64,000 nucleotides of DNA from Mactromeris polynyma. Lineage: Eukaryota; Mollusca; Bivalvia; Venerida; Mactridae. This document shows, piece after piece, positions 48,031-60,609 of this stretch. Positions within the stretch are counted from its first letter, which is position 1. Every line of letters begins with the position of its first letter. Below the pieces are notes generated by a model that worked only from the letters and a program-made list of their open reading frames with translations, ran no database searches and was not told where the DNA came from. The position numbers and the translations under genes are program-made. The DNA lies in assembly GCA_032209605.1 (NCBI GenBank), contig JASFXZ010000014.1, positions 19,239,231 through 19,303,230 of the forward strand, written 5' to 3'.

Positions 48031-48672
48031 ATGTTGATGAACTATCGCTCAAAGTAGACAGTAGCAATTGGTAGCGCTTCTGACTAGCAACTTCATCCAA
48101 TAGATAGGGTGTGAGTTCGAGACACATTACTGTCTCCCATTTTTATGGACAATATGAATGTTTATCCCTTACTCTGTGTGCTTGTCAATTTCTTGTTGTT
48201 TGTCGTTTCCGTCTGTTTATTTATTTTTTGTTATCGTGTAATTGCTTTGTCGTTAAACCAAACGTGTTTAATGATGGCTATAGCGTCGTCCCTACAATGT
48301 TCATTTGAACCACTTACGTTTTTCGAAGTAGCCATATCAACTTTGTTCCGTATACTGTGAGTGTGTAGTGATAAATGTACATGTAAATCTACTGCACGAT
48401 GATATCCGGCAATTTAAAAATCATGAAACCATATCGTTATCAGTGAATAGCTTATAAATACACATGCTATGCAATGTTTTTAATTAATGATATTCGAGCG
48501 AACATTAATTAGTATAAGTCGTGTAAGTACAACTGTAGATGACTAACGAAATATATAATATTGTAATGAAAAAAAACAACTACTTCCCGATGGTCTCGAA
48601 CTCGGACCCAAAAAACTAAAAAGCTTAATTAGCATCGTAAGACGTGGACTGGTTACCATTTGAGCTATCACA
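48031..48672. mobile_element. Bipartite element with tRNA-like heads at both ends, copy 2
   Basis: Same layout as 30415-31035: left head plus strand (TAGCAATTGGTAGCGC with a short deletion, then GTGAGTTCGAGACACATTAC), right head minus strand (TAGCTCAAATGGTAACC, then GAGTTCGAGACC). Shared body words include GTTTAATGATGGCTATAGCG and GATATTCGAGCGAACATTAA. A segment of about 40 bases present here near 48400-48440 is absent from copy 1. Confidence 0.8.
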
Positions 48673-49159
48673 GCTGTTGGTTTAATGAAATCAATATCAC
48701 AATAAATAGTCTTGCTTGCTATTTGATTTACCTATTTTGATTAATAAAGGTGTACCATGTAAACATTGCATGACGTCACTCTCAACTTATGTGGTATACT
48801 TATACAATACCCCAATCACATGTTCTTTTCTTTGTTTCTGAATAAACATATACATATTATATCAGAATGAACATGTCGAAAACACGCGTGCAAATTCAGT
48901 TAAAGGCGTAAGTATATATATACAATCGCAATTGTTTGTCAAAAATAATAGATTCTTTAAGTCCTTTGTTAGAAAATTTCTGTACAAATATCATTCAGTG
49001 CAAAAATGGGGTTTCTGTTACTTTTGTCCCTATGTAAGCCAATATGTATACATTCCATTTATTAATATTTCCCATATTTTAGCCAATATTGCGGTCCAGG
49101 TTTTCGTATTTTACTAATTAGTGAAGAAAAGCTTTACATTTATGGAGAACTTATATTAT

Positions 49160-49290
49160 GAAAATCTATTTTGGTACCGATGTAAAAATGTAATATCTAT
49201 ATTGGTACCGATGTAAAAATGTAATATCTATATTGGTACCGATGTAAAAATGTACAGTGGTACCGATGTAAACATGTACAGTGGTACCGA
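49160..49290. repeat. Tandem repeat with GGTACCGATGTAAAAATGTA core
   Basis: Five copies. The first three are spaced about 31 bases apart with AATATCTATATT, the last two about 25 bases with CAGT, so two unit types lie in one array. Confidence 0.85.
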
Positions 49291-49299
49291 GTGGCTGAA

Positions 49300-51050
49300 C
49301 TCTACAATGATAAACAACTCAATACATAGAGCCACGTAGCATCATACATTGAAAGTAGAGCTCAGTATGCTGGATTGCTGGAAGTATAGCTCCACCTATT
49401 GAGTTTGTATGATATCAGTATGACAACATCGGATGTAAACGGAAGATTCAAATCATGCTATCCTTTTAATATCGAGCTATTTGAATTGACATCATTGCGT
49501 TTAGCTACATGTATTGCCATGCATGAGAACTTCATTGTATTTCGTTGATGGCATTCAGTAGTTACCACCCGTAGAAAAAGACGCGCGAGTGAATGTAATC
49601 AACTAGTTCTCGGAGACTTTTTCAATATTAGAACGTATATAACCAGTATGGACCACATTGAGCTCCCTGAGCATAGTTGGGAAGCAACGCAGAGCTGCAG
49701 TGAAAGCACTCGGGCAGACTGCAGAGAAAGCATCCAACGGGTTATGGATAAACAGAGACCAGTATACCTGGAAGCTATCCACTGAGGGGTAGTGATCACA
49801 GATCACTACTGATCCGCCGTCCTGATAGTGTCAAGGGCTTAAAGGATCTAAACATATGTGATGGACGGAGCCCAGCTGATGACCTCATGTGGATGTGCAG
49901 CTTATAGCTGTTTCACAAACTCTATATTTTCAGGGTTCGAACAAAATACCTGGACCAGCAAGTGACCAGGTTAGATTGGAAATTCGAACATATCATAATA
50001 CATAGTGCCTTTTGGTCAAGTGTGACAATTTTCACATGTGTATAATTATTGGAATAGCTTACAAAATTGGTACCTGCGCATGTACATGGCTGCCTATAGC
50101 ATCTATGTGTTCGCCATAAAGGGAGCTCACTCAATTAAATAAAAAGGTATCCGCTATTAAATGAAGAAATTCACATATCATTGTAATATGCTAGAATGAT
50201 CAATATCCAAAATAAGTTTGAAGTTAATATTTTACAATTTGCTTTTGTCGTTTAGGTATGCACACAATTATTTCCGAATTAATACAAATCAAAGGCGTTT
50301 CCATTTCGCACAATGAATATTTCTCACACTGCAATGACAGAGAAGTTCGAAACGGTTTCAGTTTTTATGACAAAGTGTTATAACTTTACTTGTGAGCTCT
50401 TCTAAACCATTAAACAGTATACAGTAACCGCTGCCATCACAGTTTTAAACCAAATTTGGTTCTTTTTTATTTCCTCAGTGTTCTCTATCGAAACTTATAT
50501 AATTACACATGTTTACTCTTTCAATGCATCGTAATGAAAATATTTTTGGTTGTAATTTGTTTCAGAAGAGAAAAATAAATAGAAATGAAAATATCAAAAT
50601 ATGTTGTTAGAGGTTACAACAGGCATGGACGTCGATATAGTGATACATGACTTTGGTCCATCATTTACGCTAAAACAATGACAATTTGACATTCTCATGT
50701 ACAGGGAAACCTTAATGATAAGACCACACTGGGACCCATTCTGTTCAATTCTTTGTAAATTCACTTAAATTATTTGGTATTTCTCTCACTGACAACTCAG
50801 TTGTTGATTATTTACTCCAATATCTGAAGTTTGTCTGACACGCTTGATGTGAATACAATCCCGTACTTCATGAATACAGATTTGATTGAAATCTCAACTT
50901 ATTTGAGTATAAGGGAATACTCAAAAATGAGAATGAAATCAACCTTGTCAATTTTTCCCTAGATCAGTTACATTAACATACGAACATGTATGTCGTGATG
51001 CTCTCATCTAATAGACACGACACTGTCTCGACACGCTGAACATCTAGTCC
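49300..51050. other. No gene recognised
   Basis: AT-rich sequence without supported features. A stretch near 50715 (CCTTAATGATAAGACCACAC) is a fragment of the CAGTAAAACYTC MITE family. Confidence 0.45.
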
Positions 51051-51065
51051 CGGGATTATAACCAA

Positions 51066-51405
51066 TACACTTACACTCAGCACTTACACTCAGCACTTAC
51101 ACTCAGCACTTACACTCTGTGCTTACACTCAGCACTTACACTCAGCACTTACACTCAGCACTTACACTCAGCACTTACACTCAGCACTTACACTCAGCAC
51201 TTACACTCAGCACTTACACTCAGCACTTACACTCAGCACTTACACTCAGCATTTACACTCAGCACTTACACTCAGCACTTACACTCAGCACTTACACTTA
51301 GCACTTACACTCAGCACTTACACTCAGCACTTACACTCAGCACTTACACTTAGCACTTACACTCTGTGCTTACACTTAGCACTTACACTCAGCACTTACA
51401 CTCAG
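51066..51405. repeat. 13-base minisatellite, about 26 copies
   Basis: Unit CACTTACACTCAG. Rare variants (CTCTGTGC, ACTTAGC, CATTTAC) are scattered. Because 13 is not a multiple of three and the unit has no stop in the plus frames, a 60-codon frame with a 13-residue period appears; not a gene. Confidence 0.95.
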
Positions 51406-51819
51406 GATTGAAAAAATCTCAAGTTTGGTGGATCACAAAGAATACTTCGTCCTGTCCGCTGTGTTAGTGTCTCTTCCTGGCACATTAGATCCTGGATATA
51501 ACATGGATATGACGCCAGAAAATCTGAATTGATAACACATAATTATTAAATTCACATGACACATTTAATGAATAGATGATTTAGTTTCACGCTGTGAATA
51601 TCACTTGAAAAGACAATTCCAAACAGTTTTCTCCAATTTATATATTGTACAAATGTATAAAACAAATCTCGTTGCATGAAAAACAATTGCCATGATTGTG
51701 TTGTACACTGCCGAATGCCTCGCTGACCATACAGTCAATGATTGTAATAATAATATTATTCTGTGTTTTACGCCGTTTTTTTACAGAAGTTTAGTAATAT
51801 AAGGCAGTCAGTAGAACCA

Positions 51820-52030
51820 GTGTTCCAAGGTTACCAACCGGTACCATTCTGTTCTCTCATAAGCAACTGACAACTTTTCCACATAAATTTATAGATGACT
51901 TGGGACGAATCACCGGCTTCAATCCCATTGTCACGGAGAACATTCCTTACTCCAGAGGTTCGGACCCAATACCTCAAGGCCGGAAGTCGAGTGTGCCCTA
52001 CTCATCGAGATAATCAGACGGGTTACCATA
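51820..52030 (-). mobile_element. Degenerate family B tRNA-SINE
   Basis: The plus strand carries CATAAGCAACTGACAACTTTTCCACATAA, shared with 55320-55346, and GAGGTTCGGACC in the head region. The Pol III boxes are worn. Same orientation as 5765-6005. Confidence 0.6.
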
Positions 52031-52039
52031 AACCTACAA

Positions 52040-54120
52040 CTTGAACTGGTTTGTAGCCTAAATAATTTTTCCTATAATTGATTTCCAATTACTTCTTATT
52101 ATAATAATACAACACCTTGGAAATAGAACTTTCTCAATGCCAGTATAATTACTTCACCGTCTGCTAATCAGTCAATATCAAGCGAGTTAGTCTGACAGAC
52201 AGACGTGTATTCTATAGCGGTAGTGCCGGCTGTTTTTATCTTAGGCCGTATATATCTGCTAAGTATTCGTGTAGTATACAGATAACTTACCCAGGTATTC
52301 CTCTTGGATTGACTGTTTTATCTGGATGTGTGATTGATATAATTTCCTGTGTGTGAATATTTTTGCTTACAAAATATGGTTTAATGCTGATTTACCTTCA
52401 GACAGAAACACGGACGAGAGAAAGTAACAAATAAAAAGGTAGGTGTTTGTGCCGGTATATCGTGTATTAATTGATTGTAGATGAGAGTATTAATATTATT
52501 ATGTTAATCTGTGATTCTCCTCTGTTTCGTTCCTTCTAGACAATATTTTATGACTTCTGTCGAGCTAAAATGTCTAAGTAGTGAGAGAAACGTGATTAAA
52601 TATCACTTTTTGAAGTAGTCACGTTTGGTTCACAGGATTTATAGTCCGATTGAGACAATTAACAGTACAGTGTGGTAATGAGAACTCTTTCAATGTTTAT
52701 CTCTAGGAAAACTGATGCTTCTGGTAAATTTTATTTCTAAGAAATGCGTTGAAAATCAGCCAAACTATTTCTTGTTAAATTCCTGCCATGCCCAGACAAT
52801 CCTTGATGTTGTCATAGCGGTGTAGATGAAGTGATTACTCACCAGGGATATGTAGATTATAGCATGTGCAGTTTAAATAAGAAACGTTTAGGAACATTTT
52901 ACTATACAAATGTAAGTATACTGATATTCAGATTTTCAGATTTTCAATAAATAAGTAGATCTAATACGATGAAAAATATTACCTAAGTTTATCACAGATT
53001 TTTTTATCAAGTTTGTAGAATTTATTTTAACATTTATCGTCAATTTCTAGGCAAACGTGACTATGTTAAGTTTATGCTAAATACCGGTATGATGTAAGAA
53101 TGCTTTGTCTACAAAAAAGGGGTCGATATAGTAATGGTAAAATATGTACGTATGTTTTGTCTAGAAAATAGGGTTCGATATAGTGAGGGTTCATATAGAA
53201 TTCTGATAAAATGACAAAGTAGGGATTTTGTGTCCTATAAATAATTGCGGACGTGTGAATATTCAGACCGATATAATTATATTAGATGTCTTATCAATTA
53301 TCTTCATTCATCAACAAATCTTTCTTTTGTAAGGTTACGTAGCTCTAAGTAACTGAGGGAGTTGATAATTGATACTAATTGATAAGCACAGCAAACAAAG
53401 TATTCACGCAGCAAGTATGCACATGTGGGATAGATATATTATCAATTAGCCTTTGAAAGTGTTGACCACATGTAGATATACAATAGTATAAGTTATCGCA
53501 AGATGTAGACAATGCTGTGGGACTTGTACACTTCTCTAATATTTAAAACGTTCTATTTTGTAAAGAAATGATATAATAATGATATAATTATTGACTGTAT
53601 AAAGTGAAAGCATGAAGAACTTTATGTTTCCTCACTGTTTTGATTCATATACCTGTACATTACACACACACTCATTTAATGCATTCCATGTAGATAGAAA
53701 TTCTCGTTACCGTGGCAACACTTATTGCTTATTATCCTGAAGCATGACGAGTCGGTTAAACATACTTGCATGTTCTTGTAGTAGTTCGGCTTATATCACC
53801 GAATCAAAGTAGTTGTGTTTTGTAACTCAAATGCAAAGATTTGTTCTGATTGTCCCATGTGCTCGTTGTATGCTTTTATCTTCATTTTGCATTAAACCAT
53901 ATGCACACAATATGCGCCATTCTTGGCTCACTATTCTCCTTCCCTATAAACATTCTAGTGAAGTCAATATGCGTACAATAATGTTCTGTTTTATCTATAT
54001 ATCAATATCAAAAGCACGTGTAAATTATGTTTTTTTTATTGTTATAGCAATAAAATAATTCGTTCTTCTTTGTTTAGATGATACCTACGCAATTATTACC
54101 CAATGTTTTGAATATACTTT
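52040..54120. other. No gene recognised
   Basis: AT-rich. Short frames only. GTCTA(C/G)AAAA..GGGGTCGATATAGT-like words at 53107 and 53158 form a 50-base direct repeat. Confidence 0.45.
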
Positions 54121-54129
54121 GCATCGTGA

Positions 54130-54470
54130 TGGGGGTCTCCGTTGCCGAATGATTATGGTCGCTGACTTCAAATAACTTGCCCCTCACCAGTGCGGGTACG
54201 AATCCCATCTTGGATGTATAATTTGTATGTGTGGAAGCTACGCAGTTGGCTTGTGAATGGTCGGTGCATCTACGTAGGGGCCTTAAGTTGCATAAACAGC
54301 CAAGGTCGTGTAGTGACTTCTCCAGCTATTAGGGTTGATGAAGATCTCTAGGTGCTCCGTCTATATTTATTCTAGGCATATGCGGTCAGCTGGGGGGGGG
54401 GGGGGTCAACCTCCACCGACCCTAAGAGCTTGAAAAGTCATTACATACCTGTGCTGTTTATGTGACTTAC
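54130..54470 (+). mobile_element. tRNA-like SINE (family D), copy 2
   Basis: GTTGCCGAATGATTATGGTCGC, GACTTCAAATAACTTGCCCC, GGTACGAATCCCATC (B box) and GGAAGCTACGCAGTTGGCTT follow the order of the minus-strand copy at 36110-36310. A run of about 13 G follows near 54392. Confidence 0.75.
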
Positions 54471-54479
54471 AGCCCCTTT

Positions 54480-55195
54480 ACAAAAAATCGAGACTTGATA
54501 ATATAGTCATTGTGAAAACTAGAAGACGTTTGATATATTTTATATCTAAGTTATTATAACAGCGTGATTAGGCGGTGTTTCAAACTTCATTTGATTTGCG
54601 TTTTGTCACGTTTTCTTTTAGCTTAGTATATTTTGTTTGCTGGGCCCATCTTTAAGTACATGCTATCTTGAACTATTCACTGCTTTGGCAGCTAACCGTT
54701 TGAACTTATGACAAAACAAACTTATTTGTAAAACAAATAATCATATCTATTTATACGTCTACATGGACAGATATTATCAGACATCTGTTCTGTCTACCTT
54801 CATTCAAGGTTCACCTTCGGAACAAGACTTTGTACTATTAACTTCATTCTCAGTAAGCAGTTTTTATTATCTTCTCTTGTACAGACAAAACATACCATGC
54901 CACTAATTCAATTACCTGTTCTTTATGTTAGACTAATGGTCACCTGATAGCGTCTAGCGTTCTGAGTACACACATACCAGTATATATATATGTGTACCAT
55001 AATTACATTCCTTGGAGGGGGCATCTCATAAGTGATCATTTATGCAGAGTCATCCGGTTATTACAAACGTACCACTGTTTATCTGAACCTTCTGCACATG
55101 ATCGCTGTCACGACAATCTTGTTTGTAGAAGGTTAAACTGGACATTTGTTTGCGGATACATCTTTAAGTGTATGTAACAAGTAGGGTGTGACTGT
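54480..55195. other. No gene recognised
   Basis: AT-rich sequence; nothing supported. Confidence 0.45.
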
Positions 55196-55254
55196 CTGCT
55201 ATGGTCCGAATGACTCTCTTCAATACCACGAACTTTTAACCAAATTTTCAGTCA

Positions 55255-55478
55255 TATACGTTGGTCCGTTGACCTTACCAGTTTTCTGGAATAAATTGTC
55301 AACCAGTTCTCACTTGTTCTTCCGCAAGCAACTGACAACTTCTCCACATGTGGAGGACATGACCGTAGCCAATGTCATGGTAGACCAAAACGTACCCAAC
55401 CCGGGAATCGAACAGGATCCGCCGCGTGACAGTCTAGCGCTCTAACAACTGAGCTGACCGGATGGGCTATTAATTTGA
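55255..55478 (-). mobile_element. tRNA-derived SINE (family B)
   Basis: Minus strand: GGTCAGCTCAGTTGTTAGAG (A box), GACTGTCACGCGG, TGTTCGATTCCCGGG (B box), then GGTCATGTCCTCCACATG and AACTGGTTGACAATTT. Best-preserved long copy after 5765-6005. Confidence 0.8.
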
Positions 55479-55489
55479 CGCTCACAGAG

Positions 55490-58175
55490 ATAATATATGA
55501 TCAATTGCATTATCTTACCACAATTGACTTCCAAACATTTTTAAAAATTTTGGGATTTGGGCATCATTCGTGTCTCGAAGTACGAGGTACAGAATTTTAT
55601 ATTTAGATATTTTGAGGCATAGAAATGAGTATCTCTCAAATGCCATTTATTTTCATCTTTCCATCTTTAACCCATTCATTGGGAACAGGTTTTAAACATG
55701 GAAGACGATGGTATAGTTTATATTAATATATGCCAGCTTGACTAACACGCAGTGACTTTACATACCCAACCATGTTTATTTTTTATCTGGCGTCCCATAG
55801 ATTGCTGCGATTTTAAGTTCACCATCATACCAATCAGTTGGTTCATGCATAGTGGTTTGTATTTCTCACTTGATAGGAATTCCTGATTTAGTCTCCATAC
55901 AGATCGAGATTGTTTAACTCTTTCATCAGTAATCATTTTGTATCGAACGAAATGTCAGCCATGAATCATGAACTAATATATAATGTTCTATCCTTGAACT
56001 CGGAAATTCCTTCAGCACTAGACTTGTTTGTTTCTAGGCATAATGTAGAAAATCTAGTGAAACATGACATTGTCAATGTTTAGAGTGACACATGGTTAAC
56101 GTATGTTGTAGACATATCGGTAGATGCAGAGACTGCTAACGCAGATATAGTAGACAATATCAAATTGTAAATGCCGTTGTTTTTACAGAAATATTTATTA
56201 AGTTTCTACTATAATATTTTTTTTAAATATTTTTACAATCTTTCATCTAACGACTGACGGTAGTTTGTTTACCATGTGATGTATGTTTTTGCTTCGTAAA
56301 ACACTCAAATCCTGTTCGTACCGATGTCTAGTGCTGTTGTTTTTGTCGTTGACAATATGTTAGCTGATTTATATCTCAACCATATCATGGTAGAGTATGT
56401 GTGCTCATACACTTACATTTACTTATAAAATATCCAGTTGCATTTTGTATACGTATATCAATACCGTTCTCCTTATATTTATCATTGGCAAAAGTATATA
56501 AGAGCAAAGGTATATAATAATTCTGTGGTTGTGTTATGCCATTATTCATCAGTATTGCAGTTGTACACGGTGGTCATCTGACCTATCAAGTGTTTCTGAG
56601 TTACCAAACAACACATTCAAACTATATAACAGCAAGCAACTGACAACATTCTTAGCTCGCCCATATGGGATATCCCGGTGGCGAGGGTAAATAAACTCAA
56701 CTCCACAACATTCTCACATTATTAAATAAATGGAGGACAAATTACTTTGCCTGTGTTACCTTCAGTGACTTTGTCACGGCGAGCATTTATTTTTGTGCAT
56801 ATGATAAACCAAATAGATAATGAACCTGACGCCAATGTTAACTAGTCCATGCTACTAGTGACATGTATACCACTTTCAAATATAATCCGTGCCAATTTGT
56901 TTACTTTCTGTTCATACCAATGGTCAAACATAGACCTCAACGAAGCTCCTAATTATGGGCGTGAAATAAAAGATCCCCATTTTCTTCTTGATTCAATGGA
57001 AACATGTTTTATGTACATTCACGTTTCTATTGTTTTCGTTATTATTTTGTACCCGTATTGTGTGCAATTCTGATATTAATAATGAGATTTGTTTTTTTCG
57101 CAAAGAATGATCAAATTTATGTTTTTTAGAAGTAAATCATTTTAATCTGCATGACAGAAAATATATGTATAAACGTCCCCAATTTCTTATCTCACTTATG
57201 AAGAATATATTTGTGTTCACGTTATTAAAATTGTCCTGATATAAACAAAGATATCTGTATCGACCCATTTTAAGTAACAGATCACATTCAATGCAAGAGA
57301 TAATTGTATATAACTAAATCTATTTGGTAATTGGATCAGTTGGTTCTTTCGAAATACCCATTTTGTTTGCTTGAAATGTCATGTTTTAGTTAGTAATTTG
57401 GACAATATATTGTCTATTTCACTAGTAGACATGATTCAGTGTTTTGCCTGGTCTTGCCTGGTCTTGCGAATGTACAATTGTAACATTATTTTAAACCATA
57501 ATGTAACTTCTACAAAGCAGAGATAAACATAACAATGAATGTTTGTACGAGAGCTTTGGTCATTTGGCGCGCTTTCAAAAGTAAGATATGTATGCGGAAG
57601 GAAGTAAAACATATGTTATCAATTTTAAGAATTAGAGTTATTGAAATGCAACTAACATGCGAATCAGAATCAATAATGAAATGCTTCTCGTTCACTGGTG
57701 TCATATGACTTAAAAATACAAATGTATACATAGACCTATGTAAAATAGACGTAATAGCAACAGAAGTTAATGTAAAAAGCACGAACATGACTCAGTTGTT
57801 GATTATTTCAGGGGAAATATATGTCTTTCAACGGATGCAAATTTTGTGCAATGCATATATCTGTTGAACGATACAATATAACGTAATGAACAACATTATT
57901 TTGCAATCAAATAAATAGGGTAAGGTTAAACACTAAGAAAGTTTGAACATTAGCAATGTGGTTTCAATCTCTTATAGGTGAAGTAAAAACTACATATTGC
58001 TGAATAAAAAAGAGTAATTAATGTTATCATAAAAGAGCATTGAAACATTGAAACAAACTCATCAAAAATTACATTACGTACACGGGAAATGTTACATTCT
58101 TTTATTGCTGTTTTGTGATCTCTGGTAATAAAACTCGTCTCTCTGTTACGTATGAAGTGAAACAGCGTAACTACA
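55490..58175. other. No gene recognised; SINE fragment near 56570-56770
   Basis: AT-rich. 56570-56770 has AGCAAGCAACTGACAAC and ATGGAGGACAAATTACTTTG words of family B SINEs without the tRNA head. The rest shows no supported feature. Confidence 0.45.
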
Positions 58176-58182
58176 TACATGT

Positions 58183-58357
58183 ATATAGTAAAACCTCAAT
58201 GATAAGACCACCTATAGGACCATTGGTCTTCTTATTGAAGTGATCTTAATATCGATGTTGAAATAAGAGCAAAACAGTGAATATGGAGTTGGAAATTGTG
58301 TTCTTATTTTGAGGTGGTCGTATTATTGAGGTCATCTTTAGGTGAGGTTTAACTGTA
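58183..58357. mobile_element. TIR MITE (TA-CAGTAAAACYTC family), copy 3
   Basis: Starts TATAGTAAAACCTCAATGAT and ends GTGAGGTTTAACTGTA. Interior matches 63401-63582 (AAGACCACCT, GTGGTC, TATTATTGAGG). Confidence 0.8.
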
Positions 58358-58369
58358 GTCGAAGACTGT

Positions 58370-59310
58370 TTATTTACCGATTTACTTCATTATGATGATG
58401 GTAGCATGTACATTGTATATGAATTCTCTCTGAATTTTACATTCCGAATAAAACTCTACACGGTCGTTCTCTCATTTGCCAATAATGTGCTTGAGTGATC
58501 TAACATGCACTTGATTTGTCCATGTAGTCTGTGAGATCTCTGACAAATGCTGTTAAATGATTAAAGAAGACGAGCCGCAAAAAATGGCACATATAAAGTA
58601 CACAATCACACAAAGGGGTCATGGTAGTATATATGTACAAGTAAACCAATACAAAGACAAAGGGGACAAGGCACACACATATAAGTGCAAGCCAACTCGG
58701 TGTACGTACAGAAGGTCGGAGTGCTCTTATAGAGGTCATCGATTCGATCTTTTTTGAGGTTCTAGTGTTCTATGTAATTCTGTGTTAATTAAACTTTCGC
58801 TTGTATCAATAGCATCTGATTAATGAATTCAATTTGTCTAGGGGTATTTGATTGTGTTTAAATCTAAAAATCATTGAAAGTACGTGCACATATAACTGCA
58901 ATTGAGCTTAGATAACATGTAGACCCAACATGTGCATTTCTCATTAATTCAAGCAGGTTCACCTTAGGTGGAGCTCTGATGTAGGTCCAGTATGTATGGT
59001 TTTGAGCGTGATTATATGTGTCTAATTTCTCTTTCATTAGTAGTTCTAAATGATTTCCAGGTTTTAAAACCTGCCGGGTCAGCCCCTCTCAGATATCCAC
59101 TCGTAGCGTTAAAGAATATTTCAACACCTTGACATAAGCAGGATTTTTGTAAGTTTTAAATACAGTTTTGCTGACTTGCAATATTTTTGAAATCTAAAGA
59201 TGGTGTCTGCTGTTGTGAAGACCCCCGTAATAGCCTCATGACAACGCACTTCCTGTGTAATTTCATGAAACACCTTTAAAACCTTATCTTTAGAATCATG
59301 ATAAGATTAA
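58370..59310. other. No gene recognised
   Basis: AT-rich sequence. Short frames on both strands without support. Confidence 0.45.
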
Positions 59311-59317
59311 TACATTT

Positions 59318-60243
59318 TCAGAAGATTCCAGATCTTTGAAGATATGCCTGGCAGTCTAAAGAAAAAGGCAGCTCTTCTGTTTTGAAGATGTGTTCACGGT
59401 TAAAATTTAGATAACGATCCGTTTGAACAGGTAGCCCTGTTTCTAAATTAAGAATTGTAATATAAATATCATTTCCTCCCAGAGCTGGGTGTTTTATGTT
59501 AAACATTACTTACATACAACATACTGATATGTAAGCATAGCCTGGCTGAGGTACACCGCAATATAAGCATGCATTTAATAACTTCAATTATAAAATCTCA
59601 TAGCTTATTATTCAGAGTATTTAAACATGTACACCACGTGAGAGTCATCACTGAGATGTATACCATGTTCTATGAATAAAATATAGAGCGATTTATATTA
59701 ACAGTACAATCATGTAACAGCGAACTTAAATAATAAAACCATTTGGTTCTTAGGCAAGTCGGTCTTATTAAGAGGTGCAGGGCTCTAGAAATCCACTAGC
59801 CCGACATCCCGGATTAGTCTAATGCTGAATCGGGCTACCAACAGTTGAGTTGAAGTTAGTTCCGGACAAGTCCGTTTTTAAACCTAGCTTCCTATGTCGG
59901 ACAAATCAAAGTTTACATTTCCATTTGTCCAGGACAAGTGTGTCTGAAAATACATTCTAGAGCTCTGAGGTGGTGTTGATTTCGAGATGGTGTTTAAGTG
60001 ATGTTTTACTGTATACTAGTTCAGTGCCAACAACGTTGCGTCACGTGCCTTTTTAAACGAGGCATAAAAAACACTTGTTTTACCAAGAGTACCAAATGGT
60101 CGTATTGGTTTGTCGTTAACCATTGTTTTCATTCGATTTTGAAGTGATGGAAAACCTGTTTCACTTTCTTTCAAATAAATGTCGCGTGTACTAATTACAA
60201 CGATGGTCATCCCAGTATCAGCGTGTATCAAAGAGGTTTCATG
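59318..60243 (-). CDS. Possible two-exon 3' end of an unrecognised gene
   Basis: Tentative exons 60243-60084 (acceptor GTTCCTAG, donor CTTG|GTAAAA) and 59484-59318 (acceptor ACACCCAG, stop at 59318-59320). Phases agree (one base plus two). The translation has a non-random look: TGMTIVVISTRDIYLKESET, then joined to LGGNDIYITILNLETGLPVQ. The strand pattern with ..ETG.. faintly recalls ILEI/FAM3-like folds, but I would not name it. The proposed intron of 599 bases holds a MITE with a nested insert. An alternative is that the first exon simply runs on to its own stop at 60016. Upstream exons were not found with confidence. Confidence 0.3.
59700..60014. mobile_element. TIR MITE copy 4 with a nested foldback
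   Basis: Outer ends TACAGTACAAT and GATGTTTTACTGTA belong to the CAGTAAAACYTC family. The middle, about 59779-59967, is bounded by GGCTCTAGAA and TTCTAGAGCTC and carries GTCCGGACAAG/TCCAGGACAAG words, so it is a second, inserted element with its own inverted ends. Confidence 0.65.
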
Positions 60244-60360
60244 CTAGGAACATCCAACTTTGTAATTTAAAGCTATTTCAACAAGGGTAAAATGTGCATG
60301 TCTTCGGTTTGTACATTACACAAAAACTGCCCCCACGACAAGGTGGAATAAAAATCAAAC

Positions 60361-60560
60361 TATTACTTATGTATTGTTTTGCCAGATTGCTCATCATAAC
60401 AGTAACTGTGCATTTATGTTGATCACCTATTATATTGTCTTTCGTCTACGACAAGATGAATTCCAATCCCACACTGAAAGAAGGAATCAAACTACATGTA
60501 TTACTTACGTTTTGTTTTGCCAGATTGCTCATCATAACAGTAACTGTACAATTATATCTA
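60361..60560. repeat. Direct repeat of about 60 bases at 134-base spacing
   Basis: GTTTTGCCAGATTGCTCATC and ATAACAGTAACTGT recur at 60376-60413 and 60510-60547. Flanking AATCAAACTA..ATTACTTA is also shared, so this is a tandem duplication of about 135 bases. Confidence 0.8.
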
Positions 60561-60609
60561 TTATGACAAACTTGCCTTTATATATACTGCACAAGTCATA
60601 AATATGTTG

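Noticed and set aside
51066..51405. CRISPR array
   Set aside because: Units are contiguous without spacers, in eukaryotic DNA; it is a minisatellite.
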